Below are positions 13,500 through 15,734 of a DNA stretch of 15,734 nucleotides, piece after piece. The stretch comes from Bacillota bacterium (GTDB taxonomy: Bacteria > Bacillota > UBA4882 > UBA10575): the NCBI GenBank assembly GCA_003511465.1, contig DOID01000106.1:1-15734 (forward strand), written 5' to 3'. The notes under the pieces were generated by a model. That model had not been told where the DNA came from. It made no database searches and was given only the letters and a program-made list of their open reading frames with translations. The position numbers and the translations under genes are program-made. Numbering within the stretch: position 1 is the first letter of the stretch; each line of letters begins with the position of its first letter.

Positions 13500-15413
13500 A
13501 TGATCCTTCTTCCGCATCCCCGCCAACTCAGCCAAGGAGAAAGCTACTTTATGCTGAACGGGCATACCGCCATCGTCCTGTGGGGGGCGGCCTCCCGGCA
13601 AGAACTTGTTACCGCAAAACAATTACAGGACGATATTAAGCTCTATGCTGGCCTCGGACTTTCGATCCGCCGTGGAAAGCCCGCGCAGGGTGACATTGTA
13701 TTGACATACGGGGATGGCATTACTGCCCAAGGATATAAACTCCGTATTTCCCCTGATGGGGTGGAGATTCGTGGCGGGGACCGTCAAGGGGCCGTCTACG
13801 GCGTGCAGACCCTTCGGCAGATTATAAGCGAGAACGGTGCGGTTCTTCCAGCGGTCGAGATTGAAGACTGGCCGACGTTTCGGTATCGAGGCTTCTATCA
13901 TGATGTGACCCGTGGGCGTGTGCCGACGCTGGACAGCCTGAAAAAGCTCGTGGATACGATGGGCGCTTATAAGCTGAATCAACTCCAACTTTATGTAGAG
14001 CATACCTATTTGTTTCGGAACTTTTCCGAAGTCTGGCGCGGGGATACTCCGCTTACCGCCGAGGATATCCTGGAGCTGGATGGGTATTGCGATGACCGCG
14101 GGATCGAATTGATCCCGTCGCTGGCCTGCTTTGGGCATATGTTTGAAGTCCTGCGCACCAAAAGTTTCGGCGAACTCTGTGAGCTTGAGGACGGGGAGAT
14201 GATGTCGTCTACCTATTCAAACCGGATGGAGCATCACACGATCAATGTAACGGACGAACGTGCGCTGCCGTTTGTTTTCGGTATGCTCGAGGAGTACATG
14301 CCCCTTTTTCGCTCCGAACATTTTAATATCTGTGCTGACGAGACCTTTGATTTGGGTAAAGGAAAAAGCGGAAAGCGTGCTCAAGAAGTCGGCGTGGACA
14401 GGCTCTATATTGATTTTTTGAAGGAGTTGTGCGGCTTTTTACTTGAGCGTGGCAAAAAGCCGATGTTTTGGGGTGATATCATTGCGCGAAGGCCGGAAAT
14501 GGTGAAGGAACTGCCTGCAGGCGTCATTTGTCTTAATTGGGGTTATGATCCTCGTCAGACGGACAAAAGCATCCGCCAACTAGCAGCTGCCGGAGCCGTG
14601 CAATACGTCTGTCCTGGTGTCTGTGGTTGGAATCGCTGGCTGAACCAGCTTCGTTCAAGCTACGATAATATCACACGCATGTGCCGTTACGGGCGGGAAA
14701 ATGGTGCGATCGGTGTCTTGACCACAGATTGGGGCGATTATGGACACATTAATCACCCTCCTTTCTCCCTACCTGGGTTAATTTATGGAGCGGCGTTCAG
14801 TTGGAGCGAAGGTGAGATCGGCTTTGAGCAGATTAACGAGGAGATCGCACGCTTGCTTTATCATGACCGAACAGGCCGTGTAGTCGGGTTGTTAGGAAAG
14901 CTGTCCGAGGCAGTAATTTATCCATGGGAAGTAATTGTCCGCTTTCGGGAACTGGTTCTTCTAGGCGACGAGGTGGGAGCACGTGAGATCTGGCGGTCTG
15001 CACGGTCCACCGTAAGCGTATCGGTACAACATGCTGCGCTCGATAGAACGCTGCAGGAGCTTTACCAATGTATCCGGCAGATGGATACGCGGCAGCGTGG
15101 TATGTTGCAGGCCTGGAGTATTGCGGCGGAAGCGATCCGGCTTTGGAATCGGGTGGGAGCTTATGTTTCGGCTTTTGTGGCCAACCAAAGGGAGACGCGG
15201 GAGGAAGGGGCCTTGGCCACCGAATTGGAAAATTGGTACCTTTTGTACGGGCGACTGTGGCGCGGCGTGAGTCAGCAAAGCGATCTCTCCCGCATAGGCG
15301 ACATAGTCAGTTGGTACGCCGATTTGTTACGTACGGCCCAATTACCTGGGCCAGGACTGACTAAGGTTAACGAGCGGCTAAAGAAGGTTATTAAAAAAAC
15401 TAAGCCCTGCTAA
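13500..15413 (+). CDS. GH20 beta-N-acetylhexosaminidase, cytoplasmic
   Basis: A 637-aa protein. An N-terminal GH20b-type domain (about 1-115, ending in GAVYGVQTLRQII) leads into the catalytic barrel, which begins WPTFRYRGFYHDVTRG. The catalytic Asp-Glu pair of this substrate-assisted family is D280-E281 in FNICADETFDLGKG; the usual HxGxDE is here NICADE. WGDIIARRPE and LTTDWGDYGH are further barrel strands. The last 190 residues form an extra, probably helical region. ATG at 13500 follows AGGAGGG, 28 bases after GH3. There is no signal peptide, as in the intracellular GH20 enzymes of N-glycan users such as Streptococcus pneumoniae. It would remove terminal beta-GlcNAc (or GalNAc) from imported glycans. 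It is the last gene of the operon, and its stop codon sits in the loop of the following hairpin. Confidence 0.93.
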   Translation: MILLPHPRQLSQGESYFMLNGHTAIVLWGAASRQELVTAKQLQDDIKLYAGLGLSIRRGKPAQGDIVLTYGDGITAQGYKLRISPDGVEIRGGDRQGAVYGVQTLRQIISENGAVLPAVEIEDWPTFRYRGFYHDVTRGRVPTLDSLKKLVDTMGAYKLNQLQLYVEHTYLFRNFSEVWRGDTPLTAEDILELDGYCDDRGIELIPSLACFGHMFEVLRTKSFGELCELEDGEMMSSTYSNRMEHHTINVTDERALPFVFGMLEEYMPLFRSEHFNICADETFDLGKGKSGKRAQEVGVDRLYIDFLKELCGFLLERGKKPMFWGDIIARRPEMVKELPAGVICLNWGYDPRQTDKSIRQLAAAGAVQYVCPGVCGWNRWLNQLRSSYDNITRMCRYGRENGAIGVLTTDWGDYGHINHPPFSLPGLIYGAAFSWSEGEIGFEQINEEIARLLYHDRTGRVVGLLGKLSEAVIYPWEVIVRFRELVLLGDEVGAREIWRSARSTVSVSVQHAALDRTLQELYQCIRQMDTRQRGMLQAWSIAAEAIRLWNRVGAYVSAFVANQRETREEGALATELENWYLLYGRLWRGVSQQSDLSRIGDIVSWYADLLRTAQLPGPGLTKVNERLKKVIKKTKPC

Positions 15414-15424
15414 AGCAGGGCTTA
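15393..15424 (-). terminator. Intrinsic terminator of tRNA-Arg(ACG), overlapping the end of GH20
   Basis: TAAGCCCTGC (15401-15410) and GCAGGGCTTA (15415-15424) form a perfect 10-bp stem with a 4-base loop. On the minus strand it is followed by G and seven T residues (A run at 15393-15399), a strong terminator for the tRNA transcript. On the plus strand only AAATATAT follows, so for the glycosidase operon it works mainly as a 3' hairpin. The GH20 stop codon (15411-15413) is in the loop. Confidence 0.8.
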
Positions 15425-15487
15425 AAATATATCTGTATAGGTTAGGGGGGCAAATTGTTTAGTTTTTGTTTGAATGAATGATCTAAA

Positions 15488-15564
15488 TGGTGCGCCCGGC
15501 AGGATTCGAACCTGCGACCTTTTGATTCGTAGTCAAACACTCTATCCAACTGAGCTACGAGCGC
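15488..15564 (-). tRNA. tRNA-Arg (anticodon ACG)
   Basis: Full cloverleaf on the minus strand: acceptor GCGCTCG/CGGGCGC (one G-T pair), D-stem GCTC/GAGT, anticodon stem TTTGA/TCAAA with loop CTACGAA (anticodon ACG, read as ICG for CGN codons), T-arm GCAGG-TTCGAAT-CCTGC. Discriminator A is followed by an encoded CCA (15490-15488). It is 77 nt long and has its own promoter and terminator. Confidence 0.97.
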
Positions 15565-15580
15565 ACTTAGAACATTAAAA

Positions 15581-15609
15581 ATAATAACATAAAAAAAGTA
15601 TAAAGTCAA
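15581..15609 (-). promoter_or_regulatory. Promoter of tRNA-Arg(ACG)
   Basis: On the minus strand TTGACT (15609-15604) and TATTAT (15586-15581) are separated by 17 bp, with the -10 about 16 bases upstream of the tRNA 5' end. Confidence 0.7.
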
Positions 15610-15734
15610 GATCGTGAAAAGAGACGGCCACATAATACCAACAACTTCGCTAATGAAATTTCCGTAAGCGATAGATGGTGAAAATATTTTTCATAAAAAA
15701 GGAGGAATCTTCTTTTACAGAGAGAATAACCCTC
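15610..15734. other. Non-coding edge region with a GGAGG-containing element
   Basis: No gene is recognised in the last 125 bases. The stretch AAAAAAGGAGGAATC (15695-15709) looks like a strong ribosome binding site, but no ATG, GTG or TTG follows at usable distance before the window ends. It may belong to a gene beyond the edge or be a non-coding element. Confidence 0.3.

Noticed and set aside
13623..14138. 171-aa minus-strand open frame opposite GH20
   Set aside because: It is antisense to the GH20 N-terminal and barrel region, which has clear family motifs; there is no independent evidence for coding.
1495..15564. Genomic island attachment sites at the two tRNA genes
   Set aside because: The 3' ends of the two tRNA genes differ, no direct repeat of the tRNA end was seen elsewhere, and there is no integrase gene in the window.

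Overview
The window looks like a chromosomal segment of a Gram-positive, Firmicutes-type bacterium. Genes have strong GGAGG-type ribosome binding sites, several start with GTG, promoters are near-consensus TTGACA/TATAAT types with 17-bp spacers, there is a lipoprotein-type solute-binding protein, and the sugar importer is of the LplB/YtcP (CUT1) class. The species cannot be named from the sequence alone.

Left flank (1-2011): the 3' end of a homocysteine S-methyltransferase-like gene (+); a convergent two-gene unit (-) of a TetR-family regulator and a small membrane-anchored FMN-binding protein, with a clear promoter and repeated operator-like sites; a tRNA-Arg(CCT) gene (-) with its own promoter and terminator; and an unrecognised 92-aa ORF (+).

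Centre and right (2053-15413): a carbohydrate catabolic locus. A LacI-family repressor (-) is divergent from a run of seven + strand genes: two CUT1 permeases, a lipoprotein binding protein, a GH130 phosphorylase, a GH38 alpha-mannosidase, a GH3 glycosidase and a GH20 beta-N-acetylhexosaminidase. A TTGACA-17-TATACT promoter followed at once by three tandem 10-bp palindrome-like units (3401-3430) is the probable repressor-controlled start of the operon. None of the four enzymes has a visible signal peptide, so glycans are presumably imported whole or partly trimmed and dismantled in the cytoplasm. The combination of beta-HexNAc removal, alpha-mannose removal and phosphorolysis of a beta-1,4-mannosyl linkage fits the layers of a eukaryotic N-glycan (antenna GlcNAc, alpha-Man, Man-beta-1,4-GlcNAc core). 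That substrate is inferred from gene content, not demonstrated. No transporter ATPase is present, so a shared MsmK/UgpC-type ATPase encoded elsewhere is expected. Hairpins lie between permease 2 and the binding protein, between the binding protein and GH130, and (two of them) between GH130 and GH38, which suggests segment-wise control of mRNA abundance.

Right edge (15414-15734): an intrinsic terminator that reads properly on the - strand, a tRNA-Arg(ACG) gene (-) with its promoter, and about 125 bases without a recognisable gene that include a GGAGG-type element near the edge. The sugar locus is therefore bracketed by two tRNA-Arg genes, but no integrase, transposase or attachment repeat was seen. 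No CRISPR array, insertion sequence or rRNA is present.
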